64,000 nucleotides of DNA from Anaeramoeba ignava (Eukaryota > Metamonada > Anaeramoebidae). Made by a program: the position numbers and the translations under genes. Under the pieces are notes generated by a model that saw only the letters and a list, made by a program, of their open reading frames with translations, did no database searches and had not been told where the DNA came from. This document shows, piece after piece, positions 31,500-41,974 of the stretch. Location of the stretch: the NCBI GenBank assembly GCA_028826165.1, contig JAPDFW010000082.1, forward strand, positions 1 through 64,000, read 5' to 3'. How positions within the stretch are numbered: the stretch's first letter is position 1; every line of letters begins with the position of its first letter.

Positions 31500-34400
31500 A
31501 AAATTTTCTTTAAAAAAGTTTAAAAAAAGTTTTTTTTTCTTTTAAAATTAAATAAAAATCGGATAAAAAATTTTAAATTAAAATAATAAATAAAATTAAT
31601 ATAAATTATTAAAATAAGTTAATAAATAATTTAATTAATATATTTTAAAATTAATTTTATTTCTAAATATTTAATAATTAAATTAAGAAATCGGATAAAA
31701 ATTAAATAAAAATATTTTATTTTGATTTTTATTTTAAATTAAAATAATAATATAAATTAATATAAATAATTAAAATAAATTAATAATTAATTTAATTAAT
31801 ATATTTTAAAATTAATTTTATTTCTAATTATTTAATAATTAAATTAAAAATTAGATAAAAATTAAATAAAAATATTTTATTTTGATTTTTATTTTAAATT
31901 TAAAATATTTAATATAAATTAATTAATTTTAAATAATTTAAAATACATTTTAAAATTAATTTTATTTCTTAATATTTAATAATTAAATTAAAAATTAGAT
32001 AAAAATTAAATAAAAATATTTTATTTTGATTTTTATTTTAAATTCAAAATAATAATAAAAATTAATATAGATTATTAAAATAAGTTAATAAATAATTTAA
32101 TTAATATATTTTAAAATTAATTTTATTTCTTAATATTTAATAATTAAATTAAAAATTAGATAAAAATTAAATAAAAATATTTTATTTTGATTTTTATTTT
32201 AAATTAAAAATTATAATAAAAATTAATATAAATAATTAAAATAAGTTAATAATTAATTTAATTAATATATTTTAAAAATTAATTTTATTTCAATTAAATT
32301 AAGAAATCGGATAAAAATTAAATAAAAATATTTTATTTTTGATTTTTATTTTAAATTAAAATAATAAAAATTAATATAAATTATTAAAATAAATTAATAA
32401 TTAATTTAATTAATATATTTTAAAATTAATTTTATTTCTTTTTATTTAATAATTAAATTAAGAAATCGGATAAAAATTAAATAAAAATATTTTATTTTGA
32501 TTTTTATTTTAAATTAAAATAATAATATAAATTAATATAAATTAATAAAATAAGTTAATAAATAATTTAATTAATATATTTTAAAATTATTTTTATTTCT
32601 TAATATTTAATAATTAAATTAAAAATCGGATAAAAATTAAAATAAAAATATTTTATTTTGATTTTTATTTTAAATTAAAATTATAATTAAAATTAATATA
32701 AATAATTAAAATAAGTTAATAAATAATTTAATTAATATATTTTAAAATTAATTTTATTTCTTTCTATTTAATAATTAAATTAAGAAATTAGATAAAAATT
32801 AAATAAAAATATTTTATTTTGATTTTTATTTTAAATTAAAATAATAATATAAATTAATATAAATAATTAAAATAAATTAATAAATAATTTAATAAATATA
32901 TTTTTAAAAAATTTTTATTTTTTAATTTAATAATTAAATTAAGAAATCGGATAAAAATTAAATAAAAATACATTTTTATTTTGAATTAAAATAATAATTA
33001 AAATTAATATAAATTAATAAAATAAGTTAATAAATAATTTAATTAATATATTTTAAAATTATTTTTATTTCTAAATATTTAATAATTAAATTAAAAATTG
33101 GATAAAAATTAAATAAAAATATTTTATTTTGATTTTTATTTTAAATTAAAAAAATAATAATTAAAATTAATATAAATAATTAAAATAAATTAATAATTAA
33201 TTTAATTAATATATTTTAAAATTAATTTTATTTCTATTTATTTAATAATTAAATTAAGAAATCGGATAAAAATTAAATAAAAATATTTTATTTTGATTTT
33301 TATTTTAAATTAAAATTATAATAAAAATTAATATAAATTATTAAAATAAATTAATAAATAATTAAATTAATATATTTTAAAATTAATTTTATTTCTTAAT
33401 ATTTAATAATTAAATTAAGAAATTAGATAAAAATTAAATAAAAATATTTTATTTTGATTTTTATTTTAAATTAAAATAATAATTAAAATTAATATAAATA
33501 ATTAAAATAAATTAATAATTAATTTAATTAATATATATTTTAAAATTAATTTTTATTTCTTTCTATTTAATAATTAAATTAAGAAATTAGATAAAAATTA
33601 AATAAAAATTATTTTATTTTGATTTTTATTTTAAATTAAAATAATAATATAAATTAATATAAATTAATAAAATAAATTAATAAATAATTTAGTTAATATA
33701 TTTTAAAATTAATTTTATTTCTTTCTATTTAATAATTAAATTAAAAATCGGATAAAAATTAAATAAAAATATTTTATTTTTGATTTTTGTTTTAAATTAA
33801 AATAATAATATAAATTAATATAAATAATTAAAATAAATTAATAAATAATTTAATTAATATATTTTAAAATTAATTTTATTTCTTAATATTTAATAATTAA
33901 ATTAAGAAATTAGATAAAAATTAAATAAAAATATTTTATTTTGATTTTTATTTTAAATTAAAATAATAATATAAATTAATATAAATAAATAAAATAAGTT
34001 AATAAATAATTTAATTAATATATTTTTAAAATTAATTTTATTTCTAAATATTTAATAATTAAATTAAGAAATTAGATAAAATTGAATAAAAATATTTTAT
34101 TTTAATTTAAAATAATAATAAAAATTAATATAAATTATTAAAATAAGTTAATAAATAATTTAATTAATATATTTTAAAATTAATTTTATTTCTTAATATT
34201 TAATAATTAAATTAAGAAATTAGATAAAAATTAAATAAAAATATTTTATTTTGATTTTTATTTTAAATTAAAATAATAATATAAATTAATATAAATAAAT
34301 AAAATAAGTTAATAAATAATTTAGTTAATATATTTTAAAATTAATTTTATTTTAATATTTTAATAATTAAATTAAGAAATTAGATAAAAATTGAATAAAA

Positions 34401-34720
34401 ATATTTTATTTTGATTTTTATTTTAAATTAAAATAATAATAAAAATTAATATAAATTATTAAAATAAGTTAATAAATAATTTAATTAATATATTTTAAAA
34501 TTAATTTTTATTTCTATTTATTTAATAATTAAATTAAAAAATTAGATAAAAATTAAATAAAAATATTTTATTTTGATTTTTATTTTAAAATAAAATAATA
34601 ATAAAAATTAATATAAATTAATAAAATAAATTAATAAATAATTTAATTAATATATTTTAAAATTAATTTTATTTCTAAATATTTAATAATTAAATTAAGA
34701 AATCGGATAAAAATTAGAAA
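31500..34720. repeat. AT-rich satellite, about 157-bp period, about 21 copies
   Basis: Units are marked by (C/T)(G/A)GATAAAAATTAAATAAAAA, at for example 31693, 31853, 31997, 32158, 32309 and 32468, and continue to about 34703. Each also has TATTTTATTTTGATTTTTATT and AATTTAATTAATATATTTTAAAATT. At 3.2 kb it is the largest array in the window. I see no gene in it. Confidence 0.88.
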
Positions 34721-34773
34721 AGTAAAGTTTTTATTTGAAAAAAAAAGAAAAAATTATTTAAAAATTAACTTTA

Positions 34774-34781
34774 TGACGTCA
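34774..34781. promoter_or_regulatory. CRE/ATF palindrome TGACGTCA
   Basis: A perfect 8-bp CRE, 84 bp before the ATG of a bZIP gene, in DNA with almost no G or C. This is the classic target of CREB/ATF-type bZIP dimers, so autoregulation is a natural guess. Confidence 0.65.
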
Positions 34782-34864
34782 TTTAAGTTATTTTTTTTTA
34801 TTTAAAATTTTTTTTTTAATTTTTTTTATTTTTCATTTTTTTTTATTTTTTTAGCTTTATTAAA

Positions 34865-35788
34865 ATGAATAAACCACCGGATAAAAACAATTTACAAACA
34901 GAAATAATAACAACAAAAAATCAACTTAATGAAAAGATTCAATATCAAATGACGAAATTAAAACTACAACATTTTCAATTAAGACAAGACGAAATCAAAT
35001 TAAATGAAAAAGCAGAAAAATCAAGAGTGATGGAAGAAAAATTAAAAGGTAAAATAAACTTTGGAGACTTAGAAAAACAATCCATCAAGTCACAAGAAAA
35101 CAAGACTTTCATGCAAAACAATATCATTGCAAGAGAACCTAATCATCTTCAAAACAAACAGATATTTTACTCAAATCCAAAAATCAATTATTTTCCTGTC
35201 AAAAATAATTTTCAATTAAATCACTTTCAAAAAGAAAATCAGTTCAATTTTAATAATGTTTCAGACACAGAAAACCCGTTTAAAAAAAAAATCATGGATG
35301 ATTCTTTTAATGATCTTATTCAAGCAAAAATCAATAAGGAAAATCAAAAAAATTTCAATGAAAAAAATCAAAATCCAAAAAATGATTATAAATTAAAAAT
35401 TGATGATCAAAGAAATAAAAAAAGAATCAAATCAATTGAATTAGAAGAAGAAGAAGAAAAAATGCAATCCAAAAATTATGAAAATTTTAATGATGAAAAT
35501 AATAAAAATAACGAAAATGATGAACATTTAGAAGAATTGACAAGAAAAGAAGTTAAAAATTTAACGAAAGAAGAAAAAAGAAAAAGAAGACTTTTGCAAA
35601 ATAGAATAAATGCAAAACGCTCAAGAAATCGCAAGAAAAAATTGGTTGAGGATTTGGAAAACGAAATCAATTCTCTTCGCGCAGAATCAAAAATGCTTCA
35701 ATTAAATCTTTCTAGATTGAAAACTAATAATGAAAGATTGAAACATCAATTATCTTTAGCTCAAAATGGATTCAAATTTGAATTTTGA
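34865..35788 (+). CDS. bZIP transcription factor
   Basis: 307 residues, single exon. The N-terminal two thirds are polar and partly coiled coil, with an acidic run LEEEEEK near residue 190-200. The bZIP domain is at the C-terminus: basic region KRKRRLLQNRINAKRSRNRK, with the invariant Asn and Arg (N-x2-A-x2-S/R pattern), followed by leucine heptads through VEDLENEINSLRAESKMLQ and RLKTNNERLKHQL. It forms dimers and binds DNA in the nucleus. The basic region fits ATF/CREB or AP-1 type sites. The CRE upstream supports self-regulation. ATG 34865 follows a TTTCATTTTTTTT leader. Confidence 0.85.
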   Translation: MNKPPDKNNLQTEIITTKNQLNEKIQYQMTKLKLQHFQLRQDEIKLNEKAEKSRVMEEKLKGKINFGDLEKQSIKSQENKTFMQNNIIAREPNHLQNKQIFYSNPKINYFPVKNNFQLNHFQKENQFNFNNVSDTENPFKKKIMDDSFNDLIQAKINKENQKNFNEKNQNPKNDYKLKIDDQRNKKRIKSIELEEEEEKMQSKNYENFNDENNKNNENDEHLEELTRKEVKNLTKEEKRKRRLLQNRINAKRSRNRKKKLVEDLENEINSLRAESKMLQLNLSRLKTNNERLKHQLSLAQNGFKFEF

Positions 35789-36000
35789 ATTTTTCTTTTT
35801 TTTTTAATTATTTTTCCAAAAAAATAACTTTTATTTTTTCTTCCTTTTATTTCATCTCTTTTTTTTTTTTGTTTTGATTTCGACTTGTTATGAAAATATT
35901 ATTTGTAATATTTTTATTGAACAAGTCTTTTTTTTTTTTTAATTCAAAATGAATAAAAAAAAATCGAAAAAAAAAAAAAGAATTTAAAAAGATTATTTTT

Positions 36001-36853
36001 TTATTGAATTTTTTTAATATAAAATTCATAAACTTGTGGCAACATTAATTTGGCTTGACCATATAAAGGAACTTTTATTGCTGATTTTGGAACTTTTTTA
36101 AGAATTTGTGAAAAAGTTTTTTTTTTAATTTCTTTAAAATCTATTTTTTTTCTCCTATAAATTTGTCTGATTAAAACTTCAAATGGTTTGGAAATAACTG
36201 AAGCTTCCAAAGCAGATAAAGATCCTAAAAAGATATCAACAGTGATTCTATGAGCGATTGATGAGTTTTGTGGAAGGAGTTTTGGTTTAAGATTGAAGTT
36301 ATGAAATTCTCGAAAAGATTGATAAGAACTTGTATAAAGAATATCAGTAAACAATTTATCAAGAAATTCTCTTAAAAAAATTGATCCGTTTTTAGGATGA
36401 AAAAACTGAGAAATTGTAGATGTATTTTCACTGTTTGGATTGGTTGTTTTGTTTGATTTTTTACGATATTTTTGAATATTTCTCTAATTCGAAAAAAAAG
36501 TGGAATAAAAAGTAAAAAATTTTTTTTTTTCTTTCAATTCAAATTAATTGGGTTTTTCTTTTTACAAATAAAATTGTAGTAAAGGTTTTTGTTGTAGAAA
36601 CTAAAACACCAGCAATTAATCCAAATTTCCAAGCATTAAATCGATTTGGTTTTATTTTTTTTCTGAGCCATTTTTTATAATGATCACTAATTGCTTGTTT
36701 ATAAGCTGAATTTATAAAAGAAGATGAAATGGAATCAAAATCAACTTCTACATCATTTATTTTGTTTGTAATTTGTTGAGCAAAACTGCCTGTTATTCCT
36801 CCTGAAAAAGCAATATAAAGAGTTGAAAAAATTTCATTTTGATTTTGATTCAT
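36001..36853 (-). CDS. Two-exon membrane protein, possibly carrier-like
   Basis: Exons: 36853-36566 and 36483-36001, with an 80-bp intron (GTAAAAAG...GAATTAG, phase 0), giving about 256 residues. It has short amphipathic helices with Gly-rich starts: LYIAFSGGITGSFAQQ, FGLIAGVLVSTTKTFTTILF, and FLGSLSALEASVISKPFEVL followed by RQIYRR. The last resembles the PxxxLxxR pattern of mitochondrial carriers, and the two Gly-rich helices fit the same fold, but the canonical PX[DE]XX[KR] signatures are missing. A degenerate SLC25-like or MTCH-like protein is possible; I cannot name it. It shares an 87-bp divergent promoter with the UBAC2-like gene. Confidence 0.55.
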
Positions 36854-36940
36854 TTTTATTATTTTGATTTTAAAAAAAAATAATTTAAAAAATTGTTTTT
36901 CATTTTCATTTTTTTTTTTTCATTTTTTTAAAATTTTAAA
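36854..36940. promoter_or_regulatory. Divergent promoter, 87 bp
   Basis: Lies between ATG 36853 (minus) and ATG 36941 (plus). The plus-sense block TTTCATTTTCATTTTTT and a second TTTCATTTTTTTAAAA lie within 50 bp of ATG 36941. Confidence 0.5.
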
Positions 36941-38297
36941 ATGTATCAACCAATTTCTACTTTTGGTTTAAAAAATGCTACAATAACAAAAATTATTATC
37001 ATTTCTCTTTTAATTACTTTTTTATCTTTTCAAATTTTCCAAATTGATCCGTTAAAATTTGAATTAACTCAATCAAAAATAAACAATTTTTCTTCTTTTT
37101 TTTCTTCATTATTTTTAAGTCAATTTATATTTGTAAAAATTCCAGAATTAGTTTTGGCATTAATTTTAATTTATTATTTTCGAGATGTAGAAAGAATGTT
37201 TGGAACAAGAAAATATATTTCAATGATTTATCTTTTATTTATTGAAATAATATTTTCTGAAATGATGATAATTTTTTGGAAAATTTTTTTTGGTTCATCA
37301 AAAACAAGAATAATTGGATCGTAATTTAAAAAAAGCAAAAATAATTATAATTTTAATTTTAATTTTAATTTTAATTTTAATTTTAATTTTAATTTTAATT
37401 TTAATTTTAATTTTAATTTTAATTTTAATTTTAATTTTAATTTTAATTTTAATTTTAATTTTAATTTTAATTTTAATTTTAATTTTAATTTTAATTTTAA
37501 TTTTAATTTTAATTTTAATTTTAATTTTAATTTTAATTTTAATTTTAATTTTAATTTTAATTTTAATTTTAATTTTTTTAATTTAATTTTAAAATTAATT
37601 TTAATTTTAATTTTAATTTTAATTTTAAATTTTTAATTTTAATATTAAATTTAATTTTAATTTTGATTTTAATTTTAATTTTAATTTTGATTTTAATTTT
37701 AATTTTAATTTTAATTTTAATTTTGATTTTAATTTTGATTTTAATTTTAATTTTAATTTTTTTAGTTTCCCAATGATTTATTCTTTATTGATTTTATATT
37801 TCTTTCAAGTTCCTTCTTCAACAGAATTTTTTAGAATCAATAAAATATCAATTACTGATAAATGGATTCCTTTTTTAGTTTCAATTGAACTTGCTATATT
37901 TTCTTTAAAATATAATTACTTTTCAATTATTATTGGTTTAATTTGTGGATTTTCTTATCAATTCAATTTATTTTCAATGCAAAACTTTCAATTTTCATCT
38001 TCAATTTCTTTTTCATTAATTCAATTACTTTTTCCTTTTATTTCATCAAGTGAAAATCAAAATCAAAATCAAAATCAAAATCAAAATCAAAATCAAAATT
38101 CAAAAATCAATTTAAATCCAAATCAAAATTCAAATCAAAATCAAAATCAAAATCAAAATTGGAATCAAAATCAAATTTGGAATCAAAATGAAAATACTTT
38201 AAATAATCCAAGAAATCCAAATTTTCCACATTTTCGTCAAAGAATTCAAAATCAAACTTTAAGTCAGAAAAAAAAAATAATTGGAAAAGCAAATTAA
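36941..38297 (+). CDS. UBAC2: UBAC2/DSC2-like rhomboid pseudoprotease
   Basis: Exons 36941-37320 and 37766-38297, intron phase 2. Removing the 445-bp TTTTAA intron joins IIGS to FPMIYSLLILYFFQVPSS. That order (a Gly-Ser/Pro turn, then YSL..YF..VPS, then FRINKISITDKWIPFLVSIEL) resembles UBAC2 and fungal Dsc2, ER membrane proteins of the rhomboid fold without protease residues that work in ERAD and ubiquitin ligase complexes. Hydrophobic segments fall at about residues 19-36, 70-80, 95-118 and, after the intron, in four more stretches. The C-terminus is an Asn/Gln repeat and a basic end; I see no clear UBA domain, which human UBAC2 has. It is divergent from the unknown membrane gene. Confidence 0.65.
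37321..37765 (+). repeat. UBAC2-like gene intron, TTTTAA repeat
   Basis: Over 60 TTTTAA hexamers, one of the purest blocks in the window (37340-37575), between donor GTAATTT and acceptor TTTTTTTAG. A false Ile-Leu protein can be read through it. Confidence 0.85.
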
Positions 38298-38397
38298 ATT
38301 TTTTTTAAAAAAAACAAAAAAAAATTTTAAAAAATGAAATCATTTTTTTCTTTTTCTTTTTAATTTATTTCATTTTAATTTATATTTTTTTTTATAA

Positions 38398-38661
38398 ATG
38401 TTTCAAGAATTTGATTTTGAATATGAAATTGAAACAAATTCAAATGATGTTTCAAATTTAATTCAAGAAATTGAAGAAAATTCTTTAATTCAAATGAAAA
38501 AATCACAAGAAATTGAAACAAATTCAATTTTAATTGCAAATAAAATATTTGAAAAAATTGAAAATAAAATTAAAAAAGAAATTGGAAGAAAAAAAAGAAA
38601 ATCAAATCAAAATGATGAAATGGATTGTTTTGATTGTAAAATAAGAAAAGGAAAGAATTAA
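38398..38661 (+). CDS. Small acidic/basic protein, not recognised
   Basis: 87 residues. The first half is acidic and helical (FEYEIETNSNDVSNLIQEIE), the middle a likely amphipathic helix, and the end basic (KKEIGRKKRKS) followed by DEMDCFDCKIRKGKN with a C-x2-C pair. It has its own ATG and a T-rich leader. No family recognised; possibly a subunit of a small complex. Confidence 0.45.
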   Translation: MFQEFDFEYEIETNSNDVSNLIQEIEENSLIQMKKSQEIETNSILIANKIFEKIENKIKKEIGRKKRKSNQNDEMDCFDCKIRKGKN

Positions 38662-38834
38662 AGAAAATTTATTATTTATTATTTAAATAAAACGGGAAAA
38701 AAAAATAATTGCGAAAAAAAAAACATTTTTTTCCACTTTTTAGTTTAATAAAAAATTTTAAATAAAAAAAAATTTAAATTGTAAAAAATCATTTTTCATT
38801 TTTTTCATTTTTATTATTTTTATAAACAAAAAAA

Positions 38835-40097
38835 ATGTCTAAAAGACCATTTAAAAAAATTTTCTCTTTCACAAAATTTGGCAAAAGAAGCAAATTTTCT
38901 AATCAAACAAAAAAGAATCAAAAAACAATCCAAAAACAAAATGAAAATATAAATGAAAATATAAATGAAAATACAAATGAAAATATAAATGAAAATATAA
39001 ATGAAAATATAAATGAAAATATAAATACAAATGAAAATATAAATGAAAATATAAATGAAAATATAAATATAAATGAAATTGAACTAGAATTTGAAAGTGA
39101 AAGTGAAAAAAATAATGAAAATACAAATGAAAAAAATAATGAAAATACAAAATGAAAAAATAATGAAAATATAAATGAAAATATAAATATAAATATAAAT
39201 GAAAATGTAAATGAAAATATAAATGAAAATATAAATGAAAAAAATAATGAAAATATAAATATAAATACAAACGAAAATGTAAATGAAAATGTAAATGAAA
39301 ATATAAATGAAAATTCAAATGAAAATTCAAATGAAAATAATCAAATAATCAAACAAAATAATCAAAATCCTTTCCAATTTTTTGATTCAACAAAAAATAC
39401 TTTTGGATTAGATGAAAAATATATCAAATCAAACTTCATTTTCAAAAATTCCAAAATAATTTCAAATAGTTCATTTCTACCATTTTTAAAAAAATGGATT
39501 GAAGATGAAGAATTTTGGTTTTCATCAAAATTAAATTATTCAATGACAAAAGAAGGGAAATCACCAAAAAGATTTCATTCAATTTGTGATAATAAAGGGA
39601 AAACATTAGTATTAATAAAAACAACAGAAGATTATATTTTTGGAGGATTTACAAAAATTGGATGGACAACAAATAAAACTCAATGGGTTAAAAAAAAAGA
39701 TGATTGGGGATGGATTAGAGATGAGAATGCATTTATTTTTTCATTAAGAAGAGGAAAGAATTCTGATGATTCAACTCCTCAAAGATTTAAAATTCAACCT
39801 GGAAGAGAAAATCATGCTATTTGTTATGCTTATTTTTCAGGCCCTTCTTTTGGTTTATCTGATATTTCAATTCTTGCTGATATTGTTTATCCTTCTCATT
39901 TTGACTATTTTTGTTCTCTTTATGGCGACCCTTCTACAAGTTGTTATGAAATTGGTCCTGATTTTCAACAATTAGGTTCTTTTTCTAGTTCTGTTGATGC
40001 TTGGGATATTGATGAAATTGAAATTTATTTTCAACCAAAAGCAAATGTGAATCATTTTAAAATTAATCCAATGAAATTAAAATCAAATAAGTTTTAA
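38835..40097 (+). CDS. TLDc-domain protein with NENI repeat, one in-frame stop
   Basis: Basic N-terminus (MSKRPFKKIFSFTKFGKRSK), then a long Asn-Glu-Asn-Ile repeat (about 38938-39330), then a TLDc-type domain (39370-40097). Landmarks: FHSICDNKGKTLVLIKTTED, YIFGGFTKIGW, DENAFIFSLRRG and DAWDIDEIEIYF. TLDc domains are linked to oxidative-stress protection and V-ATPase regulation; in amoeboid protists they are often paired with BTB or coiled coils. A TGA at 39153-39155 interrupts the repeat, and the reading frame is the same before and after it. Around it the repeat shows one extra A (ACAAAATG) and one missing A (GAAAAAATAATG), so two compensating slips created the stop. Either they are sequencing errors or this is a young null allele. 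Confidence 0.7.
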
Positions 40098-40109
40098 ATG
40101 AAAATTTGG

Positions 40110-41890
40110 AATTGATTTTTTTTTTTTTTTAATTTGCAAAAGATTTAATAAAATTTAATTGAAAATTTGAATAATTTTAATTAATTTTAAATAGATTTAT
40201 TTAATTAATTTTGAATAGATTTAATTGATTAATTTTAAATAGATTTAATTAATTAATTTTAAATAGATTTAATTTATTAATTTTAAATAAATTTAATTTA
40301 TTAATTTTAAATAAATTTAATTTATTAATTTTAAATAAATTTAATTTAAAAAAGTGGAATAGATTTAATTTATTAATTTTAAATAGATTTAATTTTTAAA
40401 AAGTGGAATAGATTTATTTAATTTATTTTTAAATAGATTTATTTTTTTATTAATTTTTAAATAAATTTAATTTATTAATTTTAAATAGATTTAATTTATT
40501 AATTTTTAATAATTTAATTAATTAATTTTAAATAATTTAATTATTAATTTTTTGAATAAATTTAATTTATTAATTTTAAATAAATTTAATTTAAAAATTT
40601 TAAATAAATTTAATTTATTAATTTTTGAATAGATTTAATTTATTAATTTTAAATAAATTTAATTTAAAAAGTGGAATAAATTTAATTTATTAATTTTAAA
40701 TAAATTTAATTTATTAATTTTAAATAGATTTATTTGATTAATTTTAAATATAGATTTAATTTTTAAAGTGAAATAAATTTAATTTATTTAATTTTAAATA
40801 AATTTAATTTATTAATTTTAAATAGATTTAATTTAATTAATTTTAAAATAGATTTAATTTAAAAAAATTAGGAATAGATTTAATTTATTAATTTTGAATA
40901 AATTTATTTAATTAATTTTGAATAGATTTAATTTATTAATTTTTAAATAAATTTAATTTTATTTAATTTTAAATAAATTTAATTAAAAAGTGGAATAAAT
41001 TTAATTTATTAATTTTAAATTTAATTTAATTTAAAAAGTGAAATTTAATTTAATTTAAAAATGGAATAAATTTAATTTATTAATTTTTAAATAAATTTAA
41101 TTAATTAATTTTAAATAAATTTATTTGATTAATTTTAAATAAATTTAATTTATTAATTTTAAATAGATTTAATTTATTAATTTTAAATAGATTTAATTTA
41201 TTAATTTTAAATAAATTTATTTTAAAAAGTGGAATAGATTTAATTTATTAATTTTAAATAGATTTAATTTATTAATTTTAAATAAATTTAATTTATTTTA
41301 ATTTTAAATAATTTATTTTAATTTATTTAATTTTTAAAATAAATTTAATTTATTAATTTTTAAATAATTTATTTTATTAATTTTTAAATAAATTTAATTG
41401 ATTAATTTTAAATAAATTTAATTATTTTTAATTTTAAATTTAAATTTTTTTAATTTTAAATTTAATTTATTTTTAATTAATTTTTAAATAGATTTAATTT
41501 ATTAATTTTAAATAGATTTAATTTATTAATTTTAAATAGATTTAATTTAAAAGTGGGAATAGATTTAATTAATTAATTTTAAATAGATTAAATTTAATTA
41601 ATTTTAAATAGATTTAATTAATTTGGAATAGATTTAATTTATTAATTTTAAATAAATTTAATTTATTAATTTTAAATAAATTTAATTTATTAATTTTAAA
41701 TAAATTTAATTAATTAATTTTAAATAAATTTAATTTATTAATTTTAAATAAATTTAATTTATTAATTTTAAATAGATTTAATTTAAAAAAAGTGGAATAA
41801 ATTTAATTTATTAATTTTAAATAGATTTATTTGATTAATTTTAAATAAATTTAATTTAAAAAAGTGAAATAAATTTAATTAAAAAAAAAT
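40110..41890. repeat. Short-period AT repeat (about 23-24 bp) with GTGGAATA blocks
   Basis: The unit is TTTAATTTATTAATTTTAAATA(A/G)A, repeated with many length changes over 1.8 kb. At roughly nine places the unit is replaced by AAAAAGTGGAATA(A/G)A (for example 40347, 40399, 40668, 40982, 41227 and 41795). No gene visible. Confidence 0.8.
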
Positions 41891-41974
41891 GACTCAATTT
41901 GATAAAAAATTATTAAATTAAAAAATTTTTTTTAATTTTTTTTTTTTCATTTTTAATTTTTTTTTTTTAAAACA

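Noticed and set aside
31500-34720. CRISPR-like array, because of regular repeats
   Set aside because: Whole units are repeated with no unique spacers, period about 157 bp, eukaryotic setting; it is a satellite.
36001-36853. Firm assignment as a mitochondrial carrier
   Set aside because: Only one loose PxxxLxxR helix; the three PX[DE]XX[KR] signatures are missing, so left unnamed.
37314-37586. Ile-Leu repeat membrane protein
   Set aside because: TTTTAA hexamers of the UBAC2-like intron; no leader and no non-repeat sequence.
39153-39155. TGA read as an amino acid (altered genetic code)
   Set aside because: Other genes use TAA and none needs TGA as sense; local repeat slips explain this single case.
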